This document shows positions 35,401-42,787 of a DNA stretch of 44,535 nucleotides, piece by piece. Both the position numbers and the translations under genes were made by a program. The notes under the pieces are model-generated. The model did not search any database. It saw only the letters and a list, made by a program, of their open reading frames with translations, and was not told where the DNA came from. The DNA is from Xenococcaceae cyanobacterium MO_167.B27 (GTDB lineage Bacteria; Cyanobacteriota; Cyanobacteriia; Cyanobacteriales; Xenococcaceae), in contig JASJCP010000056.1 of assembly GCA_030065935.1 (NCBI GenBank), positions 1 to 44,535 of the forward strand. The letters run 5' to 3'. The first letter of the stretch is position 1. Every line of letters starts with the position of its first letter.

Positions 35401-35610
35401 GGTCAAATTCGTCAATTAGTCGAAGAAATGGCACAAGCAGCCACAGCCCAAGCTAGAACTTCTGCTTCTGTCTTTAAAACCATGCAAGAAGTAGAAACAA
35501 TCGCTCAACATACTTCTGCTAAATCCGTCACCAGTGCAGAATCTTTCAACAAGCTGCTAGGAGTAGCCCAAGAATTGAAAGAAAGTGTGACTCAATTTAA
35601 GGTTAATTAG
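32485..35610 (+). CDS. PixJ-like chemoreceptor with three DXCF-type bilin GAF domains
   Basis: Start at the ATG at 32485 (1041 residues). A double hydrophobic segment (about 80-123) is followed by a HAMP-like linker, three GAF domains, a second HAMP-like stretch and a methyl-accepting signalling domain with GQGFAVVAEEVRSLSEQS at its tip. Each GAF has both a DPCF motif (Cys251, Cys424, Cys597) and a canonical bilin cysteine in a CH motif (Cys280, Cys453, Cys626), 29 residues apart. This is the two-cysteine layout of DXCF cyanobacteriochromes such as TePixJ, so all three could bind a bilin. It would sense light and signal to CheA-type kinases to steer phototaxis. It is followed by a CheA hybrid gene. 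A heptamer repeat abuts its stop codon. Confidence 0.9.
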   Translation: MTQNNSQSNSSYNNSFFMGDSKVALSPDILAKQIKLSANQSPDNGLNSINQLENPRKDYNWWQNLGLKNQIALGASAISFVSAAVAGGSSYYYTNHFVGLILGSAIASLVAGATAVIFSRKINQEISRVNNVVNQLGQGQLDINIGNQQLDELEILGSNLHQLSGQLQILASEQTKINQQKQLFSSIAFRTRQTANLDVLLQTAVDGGRDVLETDRVVVYRFNDDWSGTMIAESVAERFPKVLNETIGDPCFRDRHVAQYQAGRIRAISDIYQEPGLTDCHIRMLDQYKVRANLVVPIRQKEKLMGLLIAHHCSGARVWEKNDIDFLNQLATEIEYGVDYINFVQEQEKTAKRAWFFGDIAFRASQTMDLNDVFNATVKGARDLLQTDRVTIYRFNHDWSGTMVAESVGEGYPKVLEERIEDPCFRGRYVDLYKNGRVRAINNIRTEAGLTECHIRTLEKYAVKSNLVAPLRKDGELMGLLIAHHCSRPRVWEPEEIDFFSQLATQVEYAVDRLSFIDKIQATAGRARLFGDIAFRARQSLEQDDIFRITVQGARKALEADRVLLYKFNRDWSGTMVAESVAEGFIKVLDVRIDDPCFKGRYVDLYRNGRVKAINDIYREPGMTDCHLRTLEQYNVKANLVAPIRKDNKLFALLIAHQCSAPRAWQKSEIDFFSELATQTEYALDHISFIGKLEEARAEAEKASQEQRHQTEAIRKQLEALVKDVKDAFTGNLTVRAKVTEGEIGIVAKFLNTTLENLQRIVLQVQSASGAVIETVHGSENNINSLSNEASRQAEAITTALGQIQAMAESIQGVAENAQAAKQMVQQANNSLEDGDRTMNRTVDGIMAIKETVEETAEKVKRLGEASQKISRVVNLIRDLANQTHVLALNASIEANGTSTEGQGFAVVAEEVRSLSEQSTAATKEIEQILEEIQTETNQVATAMEAGREQVIAGTELVETTRQKLTSISKVSGQIRQLVEEMAQAATAQARTSASVFKTMQEVETIAQHTSAKSVTSAESFNKLLGVAQELKESVTQFKVN

Positions 35611-35641
35611 TTAGTGGTTAGTGGTTAGTAGTTAGTAGTTA
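35607..35641. repeat. Heptameric STRR repeat after the chemoreceptor stop
   Basis: The heptads TTAGTTA, GTGGTTA, GTGGTTA, GTAGTTA and GTAGTTA begin at the stop codon (TAG, 35608-35610). It is the same unit family as at 12471-12491 and 32341-32380, again touching a stop codon. It is followed by a looser CTACTTG/CTACTCG repeat to about 35710. Confidence 0.8.
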
Positions 35642-35727
35642 ATTGTTGATTGCTACTCGCTACTTGCTACTTGCGCGCAAAGCTACTTGCTAAAAAGCTA
35701 CTCACTACTCCTAACTTCATAATTCCA

Positions 35728-38535
35728 ATGGTATCTGACTTCCGACCCCGTGAATCTTATCAATTTTTTCTGCAAGAAGCTGTAGAACTCTTACAATCTT
35801 TAGAACAAGGTTTGTTAGAACTACGAGAAGATCGTAGTACTCAAAAAATTCATAATCTGATGCGTACTGCCCATTCTATTAAAGGGGGTGCAGCTTGTGT
35901 AGGTTTGAATCATATTAAACAAATTGCTCATGATCTAGAAAATGCTTTTACAACTCTGTATGAAGACGTTATAGAGATAGATTTCGAGTTGGAAGAGTTA
36001 TTATTACAAGGTTACGATCGCCTTAAATCCCCTCTTCTGGCTGAAATCCATACAGGAGGAAGCGATCCTGAAGATGCGATCGCTAAAGCTGATTCTGTAT
36101 TTCAAGAACTAACAGCCAAGTTACAAGCTCAACCCACTAATCATCAAGGAGTAGCTAATTTTCCCTTTGCTAGAGAAATAGACCAAGGATTAGAGCGTTT
36201 AGCAGTAATATTATCTAGTCCTGATGAAACAGATATCTTAGAAGCATTAAAAGCACAATTTACGATTTTTCGAGGATTAGCACAATTATCTGGTGTTGAG
36301 GATTTTGTAACCATTGCTAATGATACTCTGGAGCAACTCCATAACCACCCAGAATCAGTAATTAGTATCGGAGAAAAAGCTTTAGGGGATTTTCGTACAG
36401 CTTATCAAGCCATTACTCAAATTCAAACTACTAATTCTCATATTATTACTGAACAAGAAAAAGTTACTTCTCTGGTTTTACATTCAGAAGTCAGTGCTAG
36501 TATCAGTACAGCATCGGAAGATATAAAAGAGGATATAATTGATTCTCAAGTTATAAAATCTAGTTTAGCAAAAATCCCCACAGAGAATAATAATCAAACT
36601 TTTAATAAAGATACTGTTACTGATTCTAAATCTACTAAAGACCAACTAATTCCCGACAAGGGACAAAAAATACCTTCTCTAGCATTGGGAATTAGAATGG
36701 ATGCTTCTCGTTTAGAATTGCTCCATAATTTAGTAGGAGAGTTGGTCACAGAAGACAACCGTTTTTTATTACAAAATCAACAACATGGGGAAACTCTCGC
36801 TTCTCTTAGCCAATGGTATAACCGCTTTAAACAATTAAATCAAAATCTTAAACTCTGGGCAGAGCGATTACCTAATGATAGATGGCAATCTGAGGGAATC
36901 AGAAGTGAAGCTTTATCTAATAACTCTAATACCCAATATCTGAAAACTTCCCTACAAAATATTTTAGAAGAGTTGGCACAATTAGGGGAAGGATTACAAG
37001 ATTTAGCTTTTTTAGACCGAGGTTTTGAAAAAATACGCAAATCTCGCCAGAAAACTGTGAAAAAAATCCAGAATAATCTAATGCAAGCTAGTATGCTCCC
37101 CATAGGAGATTTACTAGTTCAATTTCCTCGCACTGTTAGAGATATTGCGATTCGCAGCAATAAACAAGTAAAACTAGAACTCCAAGGGGAAAATACTCTT
37201 ATTGATAAAGCGATTCTGGAAAAACTTTACGATCCTTTAGTCCATCTAGTGCGAAATGCGATCGCTCACGGCATCGAAACCCCAGAAATCAGACAAAGCC
37301 TTAATAAACCCTCTCAAGGAAAAGTGACAATTTGTGTTTGTCACCAAGGAAATCATACTTACATCGAAATTAAAGATGATGGTAAAGGGATTGATTGGCA
37401 AAAAATTCGGGAATCGCTTGTTACCAAAAATCTTTTATCCACTACTGAAGCGAGAAATTTACCCAAATCCCGACTATCAGAATTTTTATTTGACTCTGGG
37501 TTTTCTACTGCTGATGCGTTAAGTAGTCTTGCCGGAAGAGGAATGGGATTATCTGCGGTTAAATATCAAATTGAAAGCTTAAAAGGAACTATCACTGTCA
37601 AGTCTCAACTAAACATTGGTACGACTTTTATGATCCGTCTTCCCTTAACCCTAACCATTGTCAAATTATTAGTCTTTAGTATAGCTGGTAATCTGTTAGC
37701 TATTCCTGTAGATTCCTTAGTCTCTATTGTTTTAGCTGATAAACAAGACATTCACCAAGAGAAAGATAAACAATATTACCAGTGGCAAGGACAACAAGTC
37801 ACTATTTGTCCAGAAGTTTTACTTTCTTCCTATCGTTATCCCCGCACCGTCGATCCTAGTAAACCCTTGTCTGGTAAAGATTGGCAAAACTCCCATAAAA
37901 TTCCCCTACTACTACTTTCTAACAACACAGAAATAGTAGCTCTGAGAATTGAACAAATTTTAATGGAACAAGACCTAGTAATTAAACCCTTTGATGGTGC
38001 GATCACCCCTCCTCCTAGTTTAATTGGTTGTACCCTTTTAGGAGATGGTCGGATCATTCCGGTACTCAATTCTGTAGCTTTAGTAGATAAATGGCTACAC
38101 TTTAGCGAAGGAAATGTCTTTATTCCTCCTGCTCTCAATGTTCCCACTTTACCCACAGTATTAATTGTGGATGACTCCCTGACAATTCGGCAAACTCTCT
38201 CTACCAGTCTACGCAAAGCAGGATATCGAGTGATTCAATGTCGAGATGGTATCGAAGGTGTTGAACAACTCAAACAAGGAGAGCATATTCAAGCCGTAAT
38301 TTCGGATATAGAAATGCCAAGAATGAATGGTTTAGAGTTTCTCAGTCGAACTCGCCAATTACGAGGTGCTTATTTACCTGTAATTATGCTCACTTCTCGT
38401 ATTAGTAGTAAATATCGGCAACTAGCACAGAATCTAGGTGCTACTCGTTATCTGACTAAGCCTTTTGTGGATCGGGAATTGTTAGATGCTTTAGAAGAAT
38501 GTCTTGGAAGATCCTGTTATTCCAAATTAAATTAA
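35728..38535 (+). CDS. CheA-like histidine kinase / response regulator hybrid (PixL-like)
   Basis: I place the start at the ATG at 35728 (935 residues); the upstream 26-codon extension is encoded by short repeats. An Hpt domain has phosphoacceptor His49 in RTAHSIKGGAA. It is followed by a second Hpt-like helical region, a linker, the CheA dimerisation/HATPase region (HLVRNAIAHGIETPE N-box, DDGKGID, GRGMGLSAVK), a CheW-like domain (about 670-810) and a C-terminal receiver (LIVDDSLTIRQTL, phospho-Asp in ISDIEMPRMNG). This is the PixL/CheA hybrid layout of cyanobacterial phototaxis loci. It lies 117 bases after the chemoreceptor on the same strand. No separate CheY, CheW or PatA-like gene is seen nearby. 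Confidence 0.93.
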   Translation: MVSDFRPRESYQFFLQEAVELLQSLEQGLLELREDRSTQKIHNLMRTAHSIKGGAACVGLNHIKQIAHDLENAFTTLYEDVIEIDFELEELLLQGYDRLKSPLLAEIHTGGSDPEDAIAKADSVFQELTAKLQAQPTNHQGVANFPFAREIDQGLERLAVILSSPDETDILEALKAQFTIFRGLAQLSGVEDFVTIANDTLEQLHNHPESVISIGEKALGDFRTAYQAITQIQTTNSHIITEQEKVTSLVLHSEVSASISTASEDIKEDIIDSQVIKSSLAKIPTENNNQTFNKDTVTDSKSTKDQLIPDKGQKIPSLALGIRMDASRLELLHNLVGELVTEDNRFLLQNQQHGETLASLSQWYNRFKQLNQNLKLWAERLPNDRWQSEGIRSEALSNNSNTQYLKTSLQNILEELAQLGEGLQDLAFLDRGFEKIRKSRQKTVKKIQNNLMQASMLPIGDLLVQFPRTVRDIAIRSNKQVKLELQGENTLIDKAILEKLYDPLVHLVRNAIAHGIETPEIRQSLNKPSQGKVTICVCHQGNHTYIEIKDDGKGIDWQKIRESLVTKNLLSTTEARNLPKSRLSEFLFDSGFSTADALSSLAGRGMGLSAVKYQIESLKGTITVKSQLNIGTTFMIRLPLTLTIVKLLVFSIAGNLLAIPVDSLVSIVLADKQDIHQEKDKQYYQWQGQQVTICPEVLLSSYRYPRTVDPSKPLSGKDWQNSHKIPLLLLSNNTEIVALRIEQILMEQDLVIKPFDGAITPPPSLIGCTLLGDGRIIPVLNSVALVDKWLHFSEGNVFIPPALNVPTLPTVLIVDDSLTIRQTLSTSLRKAGYRVIQCRDGIEGVEQLKQGEHIQAVISDIEMPRMNGLEFLSRTRQLRGAYLPVIMLTSRISSKYRQLAQNLGATRYLTKPFVDRELLDALEECLGRSCYSKLN

Positions 38536-38600
38536 TTTTAGCTCTTGCCACAAATTAATAATTTTGTTATGCTTATCTAGCGTGAGAAATAAATTCTCTT

Positions 38601-38673
<73 letters not shown>

Positions 38674-38696
38674 CTTTAATAAAATCAATGTTTTCT

Positions 38697-38853
38697 TGTA
38701 CATTAAAGAATTATTTGTCAGATTTAAAGAATTAATGTCACAAAACTGCATAACTCCAACGATTTTATAGGTGTTACAGCGATTTATTAGTTTCGATTTT
38801 TTAAAAGTGCAAATATTATTGCCCAAAAAATCAGATTTAAAGAATTAATGTCA
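38697..38853. repeat. Transposon end with TnsB-type binding repeats
   Basis: A perfect 23-bp direct repeat occurs at 38718-38740 and 38831-38853 (core TTTAAAGAATTAATGTCA). A related copy, TTAAAGAATTATTTGTCA, lies at 38703-38720 next to terminal TGTACA. Multiple such motifs at one end are the hallmark of Tn7-like transposon ends bound by TnsB. The spacing between copies two and three is 113 bases. Confidence 0.82.
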
Positions 38854-38891
38854 AAAAAAAATAGGACTGCGATAATTAGTTTTCCCCAATA

Positions 38892-38909
38892 ATTTTCAGT
38901 CCTCTGCTC
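38892..38909 (-). other. Homing guide matching tRNA-Phe
   Basis: Read on the minus strand, the 18 bases GAGCAGAGGACTGAAAAT are identical to tRNA-Phe bases 38622-38639, which are preceded directly by GTA, a GTN-type PAM for Cas12k. Identity stops after base 18. The transposon end is 75 bases beyond the PAM, near the 60-66 bp reported for ShCAST. This is the self-targeting guide used by V-K elements to insert beside tRNA genes. Confidence 0.93.
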
Positions 38910-38997
38910 ATTTCTTGGGGCAAATTATAGAGTCTTTTGCCCAAGTTTGTATCGGGAATCCTTTCAACATCTCCCATATCAGGAGAGTCGAAGCAAC
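38910..38997 (-). CRISPR. Minimal V-K CRISPR array: one canonical repeat and one atypical repeat
   Basis: A 37-base repeat on the minus strand (38997 down to 38961) starts with GTTGCTTCGA, has a hairpin TCTCC/GGGAGA and ends with GTTGAAAG, the usual 3' end of V-K repeats. It is followed by 15 bases and then a 36-base hairpin segment (38945-38910; arms CTTGGGCAAA and TTTGCCCCAAG, end CAAGAAAT) that leads into the homing guide. I read the second as the diverged repeat that carries the delocalised guide. No further canonical repeat was seen up to cas12k. Confidence 0.75.
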
Positions 38998-39008
38998 TCT
39001 GCCCGTTA

Positions 39009-39145
39009 AAACCTTTATCTATAGTTACTTTTAGTTCTACTTTTGCTAAGGGTATTAAATATTATCCCAAAAAGCCTAAATTAGTAGCTAAAGATGAACT
39101 ATGATTGTTTCTAAAAATTCTAAAATCAATAATAGATAAAGGTTT
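39009..39145. repeat. 14-bp inverted repeat pair in the array leader
   Basis: AAACCTTTATCTAT (39009-39022) is repeated inverted at 39132-39145, enclosing 109 bases of AT-rich, non-coding DNA between the CRISPR repeat and the tracrRNA 3' end. It could be a small MITE inside the leader, or chance. No target duplication was recognised. Confidence 0.4.
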
Positions 39146-39160
39146 GAGAACTTCGTGTTG

Positions 39161-39192
39161 AACCTCCTAGGGATTTCGCCCGCGCTTAGGTT
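39161..39192 (-). other. Hairpin after the tracrRNA region
   Basis: On the minus strand AACCT and AGGTT enclose an inner CGGG/CCC pairing. A hairpin of this type follows the tracrRNA in related V-K loci as I remember them, so it may be part of the array leader or a 3' processing element. Confidence 0.4.
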
Positions 39193-39203
39193 CGACAAAA
39201 AAT

Positions 39204-39695
39204 GGAAAAAGTTCCCCGAAAGGGGTGAAATTGTAGCCGCAAAACGATATATTCGTACCCTGAACATCATGATTAAATGATTCTTGAGTCAGAGCTAGAC
39301 TTACAAACCTTTTGTATTTATAAGAGCATACAAATCATTTAGATTCATAAACTTATCTCATAAAATAGTCTGTAAGCTTGACTGATACAGTGTTCTTACT
39401 TTATCAATCAACCCACTTGCTGGTAGCGCAAACTAGACTATAATAGAAAATAATCTCTATTTTCTAAAAAGTCTTTTTCCCAATACGCAACTTGAACGCG
39501 AAATTGGCAGCAACCGTACCTTACTCAATAAAGCTATCCATCAAGAGTGGAATACCTTACTTGACTGAGTTAAGTACTGTGAGCTAGTAGCTACGAGGGC
39601 TCAGAAAGTAAGACCGTTTTCTAAACAGTCAAACAAACCCACACTTATCGCATATTTTAAATCAAAATATACGGCGCAAATTACTTCAATATTAA
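39204..39695 (-). ncRNA. tracrRNA region of the V-K system
   Basis: Two segments resemble the known Scytonema CAST tracrRNA. The 5'-type part (39587-39639, minus strand) contains GTTTGACTGTTTAGAAAACG, ACTTTCTGAGCCCT and CGTAGCTAC. The 3'-type part (39204-39240) reads GCGGCTAC, then TTTCACCCC-TTTC-GGGGAAC as a hairpin, then a stretch that can pair with GGGAGATGTT of the repeat with G-U pairs. The described tracrRNA is a little over 200 nt; here the two parts span about 490, so the boundaries are uncertain and an insertion or duplication between them is possible. Cas12k needs this RNA to load crRNA. Confidence 0.7.
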
Positions 39696-39733
39696 ATTAT
39701 CTAGGTGCAGAAAAACTATAAGAAATGTTTAGC

Positions 39734-41719
39734 TCATGTTTGCTGTCGATGGTGATAAGCAATTAAAGCTAAATCCCTTGCTTGTATTTCAGATGTTCCA
39801 GTGGGAATTTGGCGACTACTTTCAATAACAAGACCTTTTTGAATAGCTTTTGATTTAATCCCATCACACAAACGGGCATAACTCCAGCGATGAAGATTTG
39901 TACGGTATTTTTTGGCGTAAAGCTTCTGAGCTTTTTTACATCCAGGTATTCTAGCCTCGGCTCTGGATGTAATTTCACTCTCTAGAATTTCTCTAATGTT
40001 AGTCAAATCTGGTAGGACAATACTACCAACTTGATATTGAATCGCCATTGCCACAATTGCTTTGGTTAACAAACGATCTACATATTGACCTAATTCCGAT
40101 TCTCCGAAACGATTATTACCGAATCTGGTTTGAGCTTGTTGTCTTTGGATATCATTTTCTTGCTGTTGCTGTCTGCGTCGTAACAAAAACTCATATTGAG
40201 TCAGCTTTTTGGCTTTTTTCCTTTTCTTGGGTTTTTGTTTAATGGGTTTGTTTAAGAGTTGTGGGGTATTACGACAGTCGATAATTTCGCTGGTCATGAC
40301 ATCAACAACTGCTACTGTTACTGGTTGTTGTAAACCAATGCTCACTCCCATAATTCTGGAAGAATTGTGATAAGAAGGCAATTTACTAGGTCGAGAAAAT
40401 CCTCGGAACGATGTCAAACGCTTTAATGATGTTTGATCGCTTTTAAACCTTCTCTGTTGATTTTTATTGAGAGGAGCTTTTTCCTTCCATTGTTGAATTT
40501 TGGCTTTGGTTTGAGTAATTTTTAGCTGCCTTAACTCTTCTGTTGCTTCCCTTGTCCATAATTGAGTATCAACAGAACAATGAAGATATAAATGATTAGT
40601 TAACCAAGGTTGGTCAGATTCTTTCTGATTTATTTGCCAAACTAAACGCACCGAACGAAGAGTTAGTAATCCTCCTGGTACTTGGTCTTTATTTTGCTTG
40701 TATAAGTGATAGTCTTCATAAAAACGCTGAAACCAATGTAGTTGACGATTGTGACAAAATACTTCAAAAATATGCCCATCCTGTTTCATCCCACTGAAGG
40801 TAACGTAAATTCTGCCCTGCTTATTTTTTGACCAATAGATATCTGTATTGGTGTTATAAGAAACGGGAAAAGGGATTGATTTTTCACTTCTGAGCAAGCG
40901 TGCCTGAAGTAACTCCATTTCTTCGTTTTCTGTAATCAAACTTTCTGCTTGTTTTAATGTTTCTAAATACTCCTCTGTTGCCAAATTTCTACCTTGAGGC
41001 AAACGAGCTTTTAGTTGCTCCTCTAGTCGTTGAATGTGAATTACTTTTTTGTGTCTGTATTGCTGATATTTTTCTGGATCTTCTGGCTTGGTCCCAATCT
41101 CACACTTGTTTTTCAGCAAGTAAACAACAGCACACTGTTGAATTAGTTTTTGGGTTTTTAAATGGGGTTTTGTCTCTTTCTCATGATTTTTATTTGCTTT
41201 ATTGTATACCTGAAGCAAATAATTAAATAAATCTTTAGGAGTTTCTGGAGCTGATTTTTTTTCTTGTTTGAGCTTATCGAATTTTTTTTGTTCTCGATTG
41301 AGAATTTTGGCAGCTTCAGCTTGCAATTGAGGTAAAGTCAAACCAGTTTGTTCTAATAATTCTGGTTCGCTTTTTAGCATTGCCAACCATCTTTTTTTAG
41401 CCCAAAGTAAGTTTCTTTTCTTTCTCTGAACGGCAAACCATGATTTGTAAATCTCTTTAACTAGAGTTTCAGCAGAAGTCTTAAAGCAACTAGGCATTCC
41501 TTGAAATTTTGGCTGTTGTTTAATCTCTTTGACAATGTTTTTGAAAGTTTTAGTAGGAATATAACCACTAACTAACCATAGATCCATTTCTGGATGTGTT
41601 CTGATCTGCTCCAATATATTATTTACTAATAAAGCGTTTTGTTGGCTCATCAACTGCCAAAGGTATCGTAGAGTTTCTTCTTTGGCTTGGAGACGACATT
41701 GAATGGTGATAATAGCCAT
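39734..41719 (-). CDS. cas12k: Cas12k, RNA-guided targeting protein of type V-K CAST
   Basis: The 661-residue protein matches Cas12k in length (about 640) and in its start: ITIQCRLQAKEETLRYLWQL, followed by an IYKSWFAVQ segment as in ShCas12k. The RuvC-I position reads MGVSIGLQQPVTVAVVDV without the catalytic Asp, as expected for a naturally nuclease-dead effector that only binds DNA. The C-terminal half is basic, with KPKKRKKAKK and RRRQQQQENDIQRQQ. It binds crRNA and tracrRNA, recognises GTN PAMs and recruits TniQ, TnsC and TnsB for insertion. It lies 9 bases after a small gene on the same strand and directly upstream of the tracrRNA region. Confidence 0.96.
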   Translation of the reverse strand: MAIITIQCRLQAKEETLRYLWQLMSQQNALLVNNILEQIRTHPEMDLWLVSGYIPTKTFKNIVKEIKQQPKFQGMPSCFKTSAETLVKEIYKSWFAVQRKKRNLLWAKKRWLAMLKSEPELLEQTGLTLPQLQAEAAKILNREQKKFDKLKQEKKSAPETPKDLFNYLLQVYNKANKNHEKETKPHLKTQKLIQQCAVVYLLKNKCEIGTKPEDPEKYQQYRHKKVIHIQRLEEQLKARLPQGRNLATEEYLETLKQAESLITENEEMELLQARLLRSEKSIPFPVSYNTNTDIYWSKNKQGRIYVTFSGMKQDGHIFEVFCHNRQLHWFQRFYEDYHLYKQNKDQVPGGLLTLRSVRLVWQINQKESDQPWLTNHLYLHCSVDTQLWTREATEELRQLKITQTKAKIQQWKEKAPLNKNQQRRFKSDQTSLKRLTSFRGFSRPSKLPSYHNSSRIMGVSIGLQQPVTVAVVDVMTSEIIDCRNTPQLLNKPIKQKPKKRKKAKKLTQYEFLLRRRQQQQENDIQRQQAQTRFGNNRFGESELGQYVDRLLTKAIVAMAIQYQVGSIVLPDLTNIREILESEITSRAEARIPGCKKAQKLYAKKYRTNLHRWSYARLCDGIKSKAIQKGLVIESSRQIPTGTSEIQARDLALIAYHHRQQT

Positions 41720-41728
41720 AGTATAACC

Positions 41729-42025
41729 TCAATCTACAGGCTCAAGGTCGGTTTCCCAACAGATAAAAGTGGAGAAAAAGGAATTAATCACTAAATCTTG
41801 ATGAGTAAGAATGAGATATCTCCATCGCCATCGCTCTAAATTACCATCAAAGGCATAAAAACGACCAATCACAATACCATAGTCTTCCATAGAGTCGGAA
41901 TAAACGTGGTCTCCATAAAGATAAAATGGCATTTCTGTACTTTCTGGAAAATTGGCAGGAAGATGAGGAAAACAACCAAAAGAGTAGATATTATTCGCCA
42001 GATTGCTATTGAGCGATTGAGTCAT
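41729..42025 (-). CDS. Small unknown protein directly upstream of cas12k
   Basis: From the ATG at 42023-42025 it has 98 residues; a longer TTG-started form is less likely. It contains GDHVYSDSMEDYGIVIGRFY followed by WRWRYLIL and ends ICWETDLEPVD, a pattern of alternating strands and aromatic residues resembling a small beta-barrel. No known domain is recognised. It ends 9 bases before the cas12k start on the same strand, so it is very probably co-transcribed with cas12k and controlled by the same divergent regulator. It could be an accessory or regulatory factor of the transposon, but no function is claimed. Confidence 0.7.
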   Translation of the reverse strand: MTQSLNSNLANNIYSFGCFPHLPANFPESTEMPFYLYGDHVYSDSMEDYGIVIGRFYAFDGNLERWRWRYLILTHQDLVINSFFSTFICWETDLEPVD

Positions 42026-42115
42026 GACAACAAGAGCAGTCTTACAAAGCAATCCTGCTTTGCAGACAGCATAATAGGGCAATTATTGAGTAGCTACAAG
42101 TAATATATATAATAT

Positions 42116-42144
42116 TAGCAAGATAAGCAATAATAGCAAGATAA
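42116..42144. promoter_or_regulatory. Direct repeats in the cas12k/regulator divergent promoter
   Basis: TAGCAAGATAA occurs at 42116-42126 and 42134-42144, 18 bases apart start to start, in the AT-rich 180-base gap between the cas12k operon and the divergent RHH-HTH gene. Spaced direct repeats are the typical operator of ribbon-helix-helix repressors. The role is inferred from position. Confidence 0.55.
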
Positions 42145-42205
42145 TCAGATAAACAAAATCCTGTGAGAAAATAGCATCAATAGGGTTATGGCAAAAGACT
42201 AACGA

Positions 42206-42745
42206 GTGGTTGATAAAAGAAAATCTTCTGAATATAAGGAACTGAGGGGATTTATTCCTAAAACGCTTACTATGGAGTTCAAGGCAGCCTGTAAAAAAGC
42301 AGGGCAGAATATTAATGAAACCATAGAGGAAGCGGTTAGAGATTGGATTAGTAAACAAGAACAGTTAACCTCAAAAAGACCAGGAAATCTTTATCGGGGC
42401 AATTTTTCAGATTCAACTCTGAACGATAATGTATCTCAAGATATCGATCTAATTTTTTCGACTTTACCAACGATCGCCAATGCCATTGAGAAAACTTTAG
42501 AAAATCCAGAATGGGGTTTAAAACACCTGGCAAAAGAGACCAAAATTCCTGTGAGAAGGTTAAAGAAACTTTTATCTGGCGATCGCCCTTCTGATGAAGA
42601 AATTGAGAAACTAGCTGATTGTTTAGTTAAAGTTAATGGCTCGGCTTTTGATGAAGAAGAGTTGGCTGATATGCGTATAGCTGAAGACCTTAAACAAAGA
42701 CAGCTAGAGCGATTGAAAAAAAGCCAGAGACAACCTAAAAGTTAG
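42206..42745 (+). CDS. RHH (Arc-like) plus HTH regulator divergent from cas12k
   Basis: The 179 residues start at a GTG. The N-terminal part (about 10-50) has the ribbon-helix-helix pattern RGFIPKTLTMEFKAACKKAG then NINETIEEAVRDWISKQ. The C-terminal half contains an HTH-like stretch, WGLKHLAKETKIPVRRLKKLL, followed by EEIEKLADCL, and a basic tail. V-K transposons are known to carry cas12k repressors: CvkR of the MerR type in Nostoc sp. PCC 7120, and Arc-type proteins in other elements. Its divergent position next to the cas12k operon and the direct repeats in the shared promoter fit an Arc-type CvkR analogue. The alternative is an antitoxin, but no toxin gene is adjacent. Confidence 0.78.
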   Translation: MVDKRKSSEYKELRGFIPKTLTMEFKAACKKAGQNINETIEEAVRDWISKQEQLTSKRPGNLYRGNFSDSTLNDNVSQDIDLIFSTLPTIANAIEKTLENPEWGLKHLAKETKIPVRRLKKLLSGDRPSDEEIEKLADCLVKVNGSAFDEEELADMRIAEDLKQRQLERLKKSQRQPKS

Positions 42746-42787
42746 TAGGTACTAAAAGAAAATCAAAATCCTATCTACTAATTGCAT

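Noticed and set aside
39088-39270. A 60-codon minus-strand frame in the array leader
   Set aside because: It overlaps the tracrRNA 3' hairpin and the conserved leader hairpin, so it is noncoding RNA sequence.
42083-42358. A 91-codon minus-strand frame between cas12k operon and regulator
   Set aside because: It overlaps the regulator's coding start antisense and is a hydrophobic artefact of the AT-rich promoter region.
42206-42745. Toxin-antitoxin interpretation of the RHH protein
   Set aside because: No toxin-like gene lies next to it, and its position divergent from cas12k matches the known transposon regulators.
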